A stretch of 5,974 nt of DNA, from the NCBI GenBank assembly GCA_002336475.1, contig DDCX01000121.1, positions 16,411 to 22,384 of the forward strand. Direction: 5' to 3'. Below the pieces are notes generated by a model. It saw only the letters and a program-made list of their open reading frames with translations. It ran no database searches and was not told where the DNA came from. Of this stretch, positions 1-5,974 are shown piece by piece; the first letter of the stretch is position 1, and every line of letters starts with the position of its first letter. The translations under genes and the position numbers were made by a program. The stretch comes from Flavobacteriales bacterium UBA1995 (lineage in GTDB: Bacteria; Bacteroidota; Bacteroidia; Flavobacteriales_D; Sanyastnellaceae).

Positions 1-39
1 ACCTCAGCAGTAAGAAAGCCACCGAAACATTTCGCCTCC

Positions 40-47
40 TATTTTCG
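40..47 (+). promoter_or_regulatory. Possible Bacteroidota -7 promoter element for the S46 peptidase gene
   Basis: The octamer TATTTTCG matches the Bacteroidota sigma-factor -7 consensus TAnnTTTG at all but one defined position (C for the third T). It would place transcription initiation near position 53, giving a leader of roughly 20 bases to the start at 75. I see no clear TTTG-type -33 element 19-21 bases upstream, so the call rests on one short element. An AAGGA at 67-71 lies only 3 bases before the ATG at 75, which is closer than a usual Shine-Dalgarno spacing. Confidence 0.3.
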
Positions 48-74
48 CGCCGCATCGGTTCGAACGAAGGACAC

Positions 75-2321
75 ATGCAAACGACGAACAACATCATGAA
101 GCAACGCATCTTTCTGCTGCTCTTCGCAGCTTTCCAACTCGCCGCTACGACGGCACGTGCCGATGAAGGCATGTGGCTCCTTCACATGCTCCAACGCATC
201 AATGAAGCCGAAATGCAGCAAATGGGCCTGAACCTCTCCGCAGAGGACATCTATTCCCTGAACCAAGCCTGTCTCAAAGACGCTGTCATCACCCTCAACG
301 GAGGCAGCTGCACTGCAGAGATCATTTCCGACCAAGGGCTTGTACTCACCAACCACCACTGTGCATATGGTGCCATCCAAGGCTTCAGCACGGTAGAAGA
401 TGACATCCTGACCAATGGTTTTTGGGCCATGTCACTCGACGAGGAAAAACCCATCCCGGACTTCAGCGTGACCTTTTTGCAGCGCATCGAGGATGTGACC
501 GAGCGCGTGCTCGCCGACGTGACCTCTGACATGGACGACAGCGACCGTGAGGCCGCCATCCAAGCTGTGATTTCCCAAATCGAAGAGGAAGAAAAAGGCA
601 TCAGTCCCGATTTCCGCCCTCAAATCAAGAGCTTCTACCACGGCAACGAGTTCTACCTGTTTGTCTACCGAGACTATACCGACATCCGCTTGGTGGGCAA
701 TCCCCCAGAGAGCATCGGAAAGTTTGGTGGCGACACCGACAACTGGATGTGGCCGCGCCACACCGGAGACTTTTCACTGCTCCGCATCTATTCTGATGCC
801 GATGGAAACCCTGCTGACTTCAGCGAAGACAACAAGCCATATACCCCCAAGCGCCACCTTAAAGTCAGCCTTGAAGGTGTCGAAAATGGAGACTTTACCA
901 TGATCATGGGCTACCCTGGCAGCACCGATCGCTTCCTGAGCAGCCATGGTGTCCAACAGGCCTTAGACCTTTACAACCCCAGTGTGGTCGAAGTGCGTGA
1001 CCTGAAGCTGAAGACCATGAAGTCGCACATGGACGTCGACCCTGCCGTCCGCATTCAGTACGCCGCGAAGTATGCCCAGACCGCCAACTACTGGAAGTAT
1101 TACATCGGGCAATCCAAAGGGCTGAAAGCCTTGGACGTCTATGGCAAAAAGAAAGCCCTTGAAGACGAGTTCTCGGCTTGGATGGGCAGCTCAGCCGACC
1201 GCAAAAAAGAGTACGGCGCTGCACTTGGCATGCTCAAGACCTATTACGAAAACACCAACGCTACTGTGAAAGGACAGGTGTATTCTTTGGAAGCAGGCCT
1301 CATCGGCTGCGATCTCATGCTGTTCGCTTTCCGCGTGGGCATGGGCGCACAAGGGCTCTTCAGTGAAGACGCAGACCGCGCAGCCGCAGCGGCAGCCAGC
1401 TTGCGTGGCCGCGCAGAAGGATTTTTCAAGGACTACGACCAAGAGACCGACCGCGATCTCTTTGTGCAGCTCATGACGAAATACATGCAGGACATCGCTC
1501 CAGACCAGCAACCTGCTTACTTCGAGACGGTCCGTTCCAAGTACAAGGGAGATTTCGCGCGCTACGCCGACAAGATGTACCCCAAGAGCTTCCTCACCGA
1601 CCCAGAGCGCTTCGAAGCATTTGTAGCCGATCCCGACCAAAAGGCCCTTGACAAGGACCTCGCTGTGGCCGCTGCCATGAGCCTGATCGAGACTTACCGT
1701 GGCTATTTTGCTTCACCCGAGCAAGGCAAATTCGACAAGGGCTATCGCTTGCTCACTGCTGGATTGCGCGCCATGAATCCAGACAAGAAATGGTATCCCG
1801 ATGCCAACTCCACCATGCGCTTGAGCTATGGCACCGTCGGCGACTACGATCCTGCAGATGCGGTCCATTATGACTTTGTGACCACCTCTGACGGCATCCT
1901 CCAAAAGAAGGACAACTCCAACCCCGAGTTCGTCGTGGATGGCACCTTGGAAACCCTGTTGCGCAAACGTGACTTTGGACGCTATGCTGACGACGAGGGC
2001 GACCTGGTACTGTGTTTCATCTCCAACAACGACATCACGGGAGGAAATTCAGGCAGCCCTGTATTGAATGGCAACGGTGACCTCATCGGCCTCGCCTTTG
2101 ATGGCAACTGGGAAGCCATGAGTGGTGACATTGCCTTTGAGCCTGAACTCCAGCGCACCATCAGTGTGGACATCCGCTATGTCATGTGGGTGATCGACAA
2201 GATGGCCGGAGCCCAAAACCTCATCGACGAAATCGACTTCGTCACGGCCTCCAAAGAGGCTGCGAAAGAACTGCCCAAAGACATGGCCCAGCCTGTCGAA
2301 GACATGGAAGGCGGCCGCTAA
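75..2321 (+). CDS. dpp7: S46 family dipeptidyl-peptidase, DPP7-type specificity, periplasmic
   Basis: This is a 748-residue serine exopeptidase that removes dipeptides from the N-terminus of oligopeptides. An N-terminal signal peptide is visible: KQR, a hydrophobic core LLLFAAFQLAA, and an ARA cleavage site after residue 29. There is no lipobox cysteine, so the product is probably soluble and periplasmic. The chymotrypsin-type catalytic triad is intact: His95 in TNHHC, Asp232 in RHTGDF and Ser659 in GGNSGSPV. The residues that bind the substrate's N-terminal amine in characterised S46 enzymes are also present: Asn223 and Trp224 in DNWMW, Asn338 in ANYW and Asp676 in FDG. The roughly 300 residues between the two halves of the barrel are helix-rich, as expected for the S46 lid domain. 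Gly677, 18 residues after the catalytic serine, is the position that is Gly in DPP7 (hydrophobic P1) and Arg in DPP11 (acidic P1). About 24 charged residues follow the usual family end, without a type IX secretion domain. The start is uncertain: ATG 96 would give a tighter signal peptide beginning MKQRIF and 741 residues. Family assignment is firm; exact specificity is inferred. Confidence 0.95.
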   Translation: MQTTNNIMKQRIFLLLFAAFQLAATTARADEGMWLLHMLQRINEAEMQQMGLNLSAEDIYSLNQACLKDAVITLNGGSCTAEIISDQGLVLTNHHCAYGAIQGFSTVEDDILTNGFWAMSLDEEKPIPDFSVTFLQRIEDVTERVLADVTSDMDDSDREAAIQAVISQIEEEEKGISPDFRPQIKSFYHGNEFYLFVYRDYTDIRLVGNPPESIGKFGGDTDNWMWPRHTGDFSLLRIYSDADGNPADFSEDNKPYTPKRHLKVSLEGVENGDFTMIMGYPGSTDRFLSSHGVQQALDLYNPSVVEVRDLKLKTMKSHMDVDPAVRIQYAAKYAQTANYWKYYIGQSKGLKALDVYGKKKALEDEFSAWMGSSADRKKEYGAALGMLKTYYENTNATVKGQVYSLEAGLIGCDLMLFAFRVGMGAQGLFSEDADRAAAAAASLRGRAEGFFKDYDQETDRDLFVQLMTKYMQDIAPDQQPAYFETVRSKYKGDFARYADKMYPKSFLTDPERFEAFVADPDQKALDKDLAVAAAMSLIETYRGYFASPEQGKFDKGYRLLTAGLRAMNPDKKWYPDANSTMRLSYGTVGDYDPADAVHYDFVTTSDGILQKKDNSNPEFVVDGTLETLLRKRDFGRYADDEGDLVLCFISNNDITGGNSGSPVLNGNGDLIGLAFDGNWEAMSGDIAFEPELQRTISVDIRYVMWVIDKMAGAQNLIDEIDFVTASKEAAKELPKDMAQPVEDMEGGR

Positions 2322-2342
2322 TCGCTCCGTCAACGCCTTTGG

Positions 2343-2376
2343 AAAGCCCTGCCCTCACCGGCGGGGCTTTTTATTT
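2343..2376 (+). terminator. Rho-independent terminator of the S46 peptidase gene
   Basis: An 11-bp stem pairs 2343-2353 (AAAGCCCTGCC) with 2360-2370 (GGCGGGGCTTT). It contains one G-T wobble and closes on a six-base loop, CTCACC. The 3' arm runs into TTTTTATTT (2368-2376), so this is a textbook intrinsic terminator on the + strand, 21 bases after the TAA stop. Read from the other strand, the same hairpin is followed by only three T residues and then CC, so it would be a much weaker stop for the converging ppc transcript. Confidence 0.88.
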
Positions 2377-2392
2377 GCCCCTGCGGGATCGA

Positions 2393-2416
2393 GCGGTTCA
2401 GTGAAGCTCAAACCGC
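2393..2416. repeat. Short inverted repeat spanning the ppc stop codon
   Basis: GCGGTT (2393-2398) and AACCGC (2411-2416) are perfect 6-bp complements separated by 12 bases. Inside the loop, TGA (2402-2404) and TCA (2408-2410) can extend the pairing with two bases bulged on one side. The stop codon of ppc lies in this loop. No T tract follows on either strand, so it is not a standard terminator. It could be a weak RNA 3'-end structure of ppc or chance. Confidence 0.3.
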
Positions 2417-4936
2417 ATTGCGGCCCGCATTGACTATGCCAAACATGCTCCGCACCACAAGCTTCTGAAGCACCTCGGCATCCGCCGGAGCCTGGCCCTG
2501 TCCATCAATCCATTGCAATGCTGCCTGTTGGATGACCAGCAAGGGCAAAATGATGGACTCGCGCAAATCAATGGAAGCCGCGATGTCTGGAGATCGCTCC
2601 ATCAATTGAGCCTGACCTGTCACGGTCAACAACAAGCGGCGCGTCAGGTCGAATTCCTCCTTTACGGTCTTCCACAAACCACCGAATTCGGGGTGATCCT
2701 GCAAATGTGCAGTAAGGTCAAAATTGCACTTCCGCATGCTTTGCATGCTGTTCTCAACCAAGGCAGCAAACAGAGGTTGATCGCGGTACAAGGCCGCAGC
2801 GTCTTCCAACCTTCCCTCCTGCTCCAAGACCTGTAAAGCCGTCCCAATCCCAAAGAAACCGGGGACGTTCTGCTTGAGCTGACTCCAAGACCCCACAAAC
2901 GGAATGGCCCTCAAATCATCGAGGGTCAATGGACCTGACTTTTTGCGGCGCGTTGGCCGGCTCGCAATGTTGGTCTCCCCATAGTATTTGAGGGTACCGT
3001 AGGTCTGCAGGTAATCCATGAACTCAGGGCGGGCCTTGAGCGCATTGTACTCCGCGTAGCTCCTCTCGGCCAGCAGGTTCATCAAGTCACGCTGTGCCTG
3101 TGTCCAGCGCGATTTTTCAGGATCAATCAAACGGTGCTGCAAGCCCGCGGTAAACAGCAACTCCAAGTTGTAGCCCGCACTCAACGGGGTTCCAAAATTG
3201 GAGCTGATGGACTGACCTTGGATCGTGGTCTGAACTTCCCTCGTTTCGACATCGGGACCCAGCGAAGCATAAAACCGGTGGGTGTTTCCTCCACCCCGTG
3301 CCGGTGGGCCGCCACGGCCATCGAAGAACACCACCTCCACGCCCGCCTCGGAACAAGCTTGAGACACCGTCTCCTTGGCTTGGTGAATCGACCAATTGGC
3401 GCGCAAATAACCACCGTCTTTGGTGCCGTCACTAAAGCCCAACATGATGGTTTGGCGGTCGCCACGTAGCGCCACGTGGGCGCGGTAAGCCGGGTCGGAC
3501 AGCAGCGTCCGCATCGCAGCGGGCGCAGCGGCAAGGTCATCGACCGTCTCAAACAACGGCACCAAGTCCAACGGAACCGCATCGCCGTCAAAAGTGGTCC
3601 TTGCCAAAGCATACAGGCGCGCCACATCAGAAGCCCCGCGGCAATTGCTGATGATGAACCGGTGGCACCCATCAGCTCCATTGGAAAACTGAATGTTCTG
3701 AATGGCTGACATCACCTCTACAGCATCGCGCTCCACATCGTCGGTTACGTCCGAAGCCAACCGTGCGGTGCGCATGGCCATGAGTTCAGCGACATCGTCG
3801 CCTTGGATGCCCATCGCCTCTGCAGCCCTTCTCAGTACGCGGCTGTCCTGGCGCACATCAATGGCCGCAAAATGCTGGCCAAAAATGGCCAGGGCGACCC
3901 GCAAGCGCAGGATTTCCAATACATGCAAACCGCCGTAGTCGCGGCGCACAATCTGCTCCACTTCGCCGAGTTCAGCAAGTGCTGCCTCAACATCGAAACC
4001 CACGTCCTTGGAATTGAGCGCTGAGTCCAACACTGTCTGCACAGCGTCCAACATGCCCTGCACCCCTTTGAAGGTGATGCGCCTGCGCAACGCCCGCAGC
4101 TCCCTGCGGTAACAACGCAACAGCATCACACGAAGCCGGTCCGCCACCCGGAGGGTGGTCGCCGCATCGACATAGGGATTGCCATCCCGGTCACCGCCCG
4201 GCCAAAAGCCGATGTCAAATGCAGCCGCGACCTCCATCGGATCCACATCTGCCGCCGCCCCCATGCGCATCACCAAAGCGGGCAATGCCGGATAGAAAAC
4301 GTGCTCCAAGTACCATCCCTGCCGCACCGCCTCATCGTAAGGCGTGGGCGCCTGTTCTTGGAAAAACGGCGTCAAGCCCAACTGGTGGAGCAAATCGCGG
4401 GCACCTTCGAAGTCACCGCGACGCACGACTTCTGTCAAGTCCGTAATGATCCCCAAAGCCGAACCCGGATAGAACTGAGTAGGGTGTGCCGTGAGTACAA
4501 TCCTCACGCGCTGCGCCACCATGGCCTCTTTAAGTTCTGCCTGAAGGTCCCTGCGTTCAATCCGCGGAAGCAAGCCCGTGAGCGATTCCGCTCCTTGCAG
4601 GTCATTGAGCCGCTCATAACGGGCATCCTCCAATGCATCGACCAGCACCACTTGCCGCTCGATGTACTGAATGAACCGAAACAACACCCCCGCCTGATCA
4701 TCGGCCGCAATCCCCGCCTGTTTGAAATAGCCCTCGACCACTTCTCGCGGAGAGCTGCCGTTGGCCAAGGCTTTGCGACAGGTTTCTTGAAACAGAGGTA
4801 CCTGCACGCCCGTCCCTCGAATTCCATCCAAGGGAAGCGTCAGAAATATGCTGTTGTAAACCTCGAATGGGCGGGCCACCGCCGCGGTATAGGGCGTATT
4901 CTCCATTTGATCAGAAAAGTTGAGGAGTCGGGACAT
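2408..4936 (-). CDS. ppc: Phosphoenolpyruvate carboxylase
   Basis: This cytoplasmic anaplerotic enzyme converts PEP and bicarbonate to oxaloacetate and phosphate. The 842 residues (family usually 850-950) carry all main PEPC landmarks in order: LTAHPT with catalytic His151; GGDRDGNP at 247-254; DVRQDS with Arg362; PLFET with Glu463; FSDGTKDGG with Asp503 and Lys506; the GRGG loop at 540-549 with Arg541 and Arg547; SRPTRR with Arg660; LRAIP with Arg676; and the C-terminal RNAV. By alignment from memory to E. coli PPC these correspond to His138, Arg396, Glu506 and Asp543 (Mg ligands), Lys546, Arg581, Arg587, Arg699 and Arg713. Aspartate-inhibitor residues are also kept (Lys736, Arg792, Asn840, plus Arg547). 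The usual FHGRGG His is Asp539 here. The frame stays open upstream to 5122, but that would invade the divergent reductase gene and add 62 residues unlike PEPC. The start at 4936 gives MSRLLNFSDQ, followed by the YNSIFLTLP segment typical near the N-terminus of Bacteroidota PEPCs. ATG 4906 is an alternative. No Shine-Dalgarno is visible at either. It converges with the S46 gene. Confidence 0.96.
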   Translation of the reverse strand: MSRLLNFSDQMENTPYTAAVARPFEVYNSIFLTLPLDGIRGTGVQVPLFQETCRKALANGSSPREVVEGYFKQAGIAADDQAGVLFRFIQYIERQVVLVDALEDARYERLNDLQGAESLTGLLPRIERRDLQAELKEAMVAQRVRIVLTAHPTQFYPGSALGIITDLTEVVRRGDFEGARDLLHQLGLTPFFQEQAPTPYDEAVRQGWYLEHVFYPALPALVMRMGAAADVDPMEVAAAFDIGFWPGGDRDGNPYVDAATTLRVADRLRVMLLRCYRRELRALRRRITFKGVQGMLDAVQTVLDSALNSKDVGFDVEAALAELGEVEQIVRRDYGGLHVLEILRLRVALAIFGQHFAAIDVRQDSRVLRRAAEAMGIQGDDVAELMAMRTARLASDVTDDVERDAVEVMSAIQNIQFSNGADGCHRFIISNCRGASDVARLYALARTTFDGDAVPLDLVPLFETVDDLAAAPAAMRTLLSDPAYRAHVALRGDRQTIMLGFSDGTKDGGYLRANWSIHQAKETVSQACSEAGVEVVFFDGRGGPPARGGGNTHRFYASLGPDVETREVQTTIQGQSISSNFGTPLSAGYNLELLFTAGLQHRLIDPEKSRWTQAQRDLMNLLAERSYAEYNALKARPEFMDYLQTYGTLKYYGETNIASRPTRRKKSGPLTLDDLRAIPFVGSWSQLKQNVPGFFGIGTALQVLEQEGRLEDAAALYRDQPLFAALVENSMQSMRKCNFDLTAHLQDHPEFGGLWKTVKEEFDLTRRLLLTVTGQAQLMERSPDIAASIDLRESIILPLLVIQQAALQWIDGQGQAPADAEVLQKLVVRSMFGIVNAGRNAV

Positions 4937-5006
4937 TGCCGACGCACTAAAACTACAATGAAACCCGCCGCATGTTCCACAGGCCCTCCCCCGTAAATTC
5001 GCCACC
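4937..5006. promoter_or_regulatory. Divergent promoter region between ppc and the aldo/keto reductase gene
   Basis: This 70-bp spacer must hold the start signals of both divergent genes unless promoters lie inside the coding regions. On the minus strand, TAGTTTTA (4955-4948) matches the Bacteroidota -7 consensus TAnnTTTG at five of six defined positions and ends 11 bases before the ppc ATG. On the plus strand, TAAATTCG (4994-5001) also matches with one mismatch and ends 5 bases before the reductase ATG, which would make that transcript nearly leaderless. Neither has a convincing -33 TTTG element at the right spacing. That a promoter region exists is likely; the exact boxes are tentative. Confidence 0.4.
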
Positions 5007-5974
5007 ATGGAATACCGCAGGCTAGGAAACAGTGGATTGCAACTCTCCGAACTCTCCTTTGGAAGTTGGATCACTTTTGGAAACCAAATCGAGGACAAGA
5101 CGAGCGGGCGCCTGCTGGACATGGCCTACGATGCGGGCATCAACTTTTTTGACAACGCCGAGGTCTATGCCAATGGCGCCTCCGAGGAAGTCATGGGACG
5201 GCTCTTGGCGCAGCGCGACTGGCCACGGGACACCTGGTGTGTATCGTCCAAGGTGTTCTTTGGAGCAGGTGGACAGCTTCCCACCCAGCGCGGGCTTCAC
5301 CGCAAACATGTGACCGAAGCGTGTCACGACGCCCTCAAAAGACTGCGGGTCGACTACCTCGATCTGTTCTTTTGCCACCGCCCAGACAAGCAAACCCCCA
5401 TGGAGGAGACGGTGTGGACCATGCACCAGTTGATTCAACAGGGGAAAATCCTCTACTGGGGGACCAGCGAATGGAGCGCAGCTGAAATCATGGACGCCCA
5501 CCGCATTGCAGAGCGCCACCATTTGATTGGACCAGTCGTAGAGCAACCGCAATACAACATGTTCGTGCGCCGAAAAGTCGAGGTTGAATTCGAAGATGTT
5601 TACCGCACCGTGGGCTTGGGTACGACCATTTGGAGTCCGTTGGCATCTGGAATCCTCACGGGGAAATACAACGGCGGCACTCCAGATGATGTGCGCCTTA
5701 AAAGGGAAGAGTTACAGTGGATGGCCGACCTGTTGTTGACCGATTCCAACCTCAAAAAAGTGGCCGCTTTGGGTGAGCTCGCTGGCGATTTGGGAACCAG
5801 CCTCGCCAAACTCTCATTGGCCTGGTGCCTCAAAAACCCGAGGGTTTCTACGGTATTGCTCGGTGCCACCAAGACCAGCCAACTCGAGGAAAACCTCCAG
5901 GCTGTTGAAGTGGTGCCGTTGTTGACAGAAGAAGTCATGGAGCGGATTGAAGGCATCCTCGACAATGCCCCATC
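5007..5974 (+). CDS. Aldo/keto reductase, Kv-beta-like (AKR6-type) family, 3' end cut by the window
   Basis: This is a (beta/alpha)8-barrel oxidoreductase expected to reduce aldehydes or ketones with NADPH in the cytoplasm; the substrate is unknown. The visible 322 residues begin MEYRRLGNSGLQLSELSFGS and follow the Kv-beta-like branch closely, with GSWITFG near residue 20. The catalytic tetrad is complete: Asp49 and Tyr54 in FDNAEVYA, Lys82 in SSKVFFG and His124 in CHRPD. Animal Kv-beta subunits have Asn at the last position, so this protein looks like a normal reductase. Cofactor-site segments are present: GTSEWSAAEI near 162-171, EQPQYN near 189, WSPLASGILTGKY at 219-231 and GATKTSQLEENL at 286-297. 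Family members run to about 325-335 residues, so only the last few residues and the stop are missing. The ATG at 5007 is chosen because it starts exactly at the family N-terminus. No Shine-Dalgarno is visible. The gene is divergent from ppc. I see no potassium-channel gene nearby and no frameshift. Confidence 0.93.
   Translation, partial: MEYRRLGNSGLQLSELSFGSWITFGNQIEDKTSGRLLDMAYDAGINFFDNAEVYANGASEEVMGRLLAQRDWPRDTWCVSSKVFFGAGGQLPTQRGLHRKHVTEACHDALKRLRVDYLDLFFCHRPDKQTPMEETVWTMHQLIQQGKILYWGTSEWSAAEIMDAHRIAERHHLIGPVVEQPQYNMFVRRKVEVEFEDVYRTVGLGTTIWSPLASGILTGKYNGGTPDDVRLKREELQWMADLLLTDSNLKKVAALGELAGDLGTSLAKLSLAWCLKNPRVSTVLLGATKTSQLEENLQAVEVVPLLTEEVMERIEGILDNAP

Noticed and set aside
39..380. A 113-residue minus-strand open frame covering the S46 promoter and signal-peptide region.
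   Set aside because: It overlaps a clear signal peptide and catalytic His motif on the other strand and has no family resemblance.
1191..1640. A 149-residue open frame on the minus strand inside the S46 gene.
   Set aside because: It is a shadow of the S46 coding frame with no start signal or recognisable domain.
2408..4936. Possibility that ppc is a decaying gene because some canonical motif residues differ.
   Set aside because: The frame is uninterrupted, all catalytic and metal-binding residues I can align are present, and the changes form coherent replacement motifs rather than random damage.
4301..4996. A 231-residue open frame on the + strand, antisense to ppc.
   Set aside because: It lies entirely over the well-supported ppc 5' half and upstream spacer, its translation has no recognisable domain, and long antisense frames are expected in G+C-rich coding sequence.
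5001..5010. GCCACCATGG at the reductase start is identical to the eukaryotic Kozak consensus.
   Set aside because: The genes and promoter-like elements are bacterial and there is no sign of a vector or engineered insert. A ten-base match with this composition at a bacterial start is best read as coincidence.
4937..5122. The ppc reading frame stays open upstream to an ATG at 5122, giving a 904-residue protein.
   Set aside because: The added 62 residues do not resemble PEPC and would overlap the conserved 5' end of the reductase gene by 116 bases. The MSRLL start at 4936 matches the family N-terminus.
1..5974. Search for mobile elements, CRISPR repeats, tRNA or rRNA genes, riboswitches and a novel multi-gene system.
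   Set aside because: Three intact housekeeping-type genes fill nearly all of the window. No direct repeat arrays, cloverleaf sequences, transposase motifs or unexplained long non-coding stretches were seen.

Overview
This looks like an ordinary stretch of core genome from a member of the Bacteroidota with fairly high G+C (mid-50s percent by eye). The lineage call rests on three things. The window carries an S46 dipeptidyl-peptidase of the DPP7 type, a family best known from Bacteroidota and some Proteobacteria. Its phosphoenolpyruvate carboxylase has the variant motifs HPTQFYPG and FDGRGG, which I associate with Bacteroidota enzymes. The start sites lack strong Shine-Dalgarno sequences but have TAnnTTTG-like -7 elements upstream. 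I cannot name a genus.

Layout: a + strand S46 peptidase with a signal peptide fills 75-2321 and is closed by a strong intrinsic terminator at 2343-2376. On the opposite strand, converging on it, is ppc (2408-4936, 842 residues). A 70-bp divergent spacer (4937-5006) then separates ppc from a + strand aldo/keto reductase of the Kv-beta-like family, which begins at 5007 and runs off the right edge only a few residues short of its expected end. No gap between genes exceeds 86 bases.

The three genes are transcribed separately and I see no shared pathway that requires them to be neighbours. The peptidase would release dipeptides from oligopeptides in the periplasm, a typical nutrient step for protein-degrading Bacteroidota. 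PEP carboxylase would replenish oxaloacetate for the TCA cycle and aspartate-family biosynthesis. The reductase is a cytoplasmic NADPH-dependent carbonyl reductase of unknown substrate.

I found no mobile element, CRISPR array, RNA gene, phage gene, frameshift or candidate new system. The points most worth a second look are the lineage-type substitutions around the PEP carboxylase active site, set against a fully preserved set of catalytic and aspartate-inhibitor residues, and the S1-pocket glycine that fixes the likely specificity of the peptidase.
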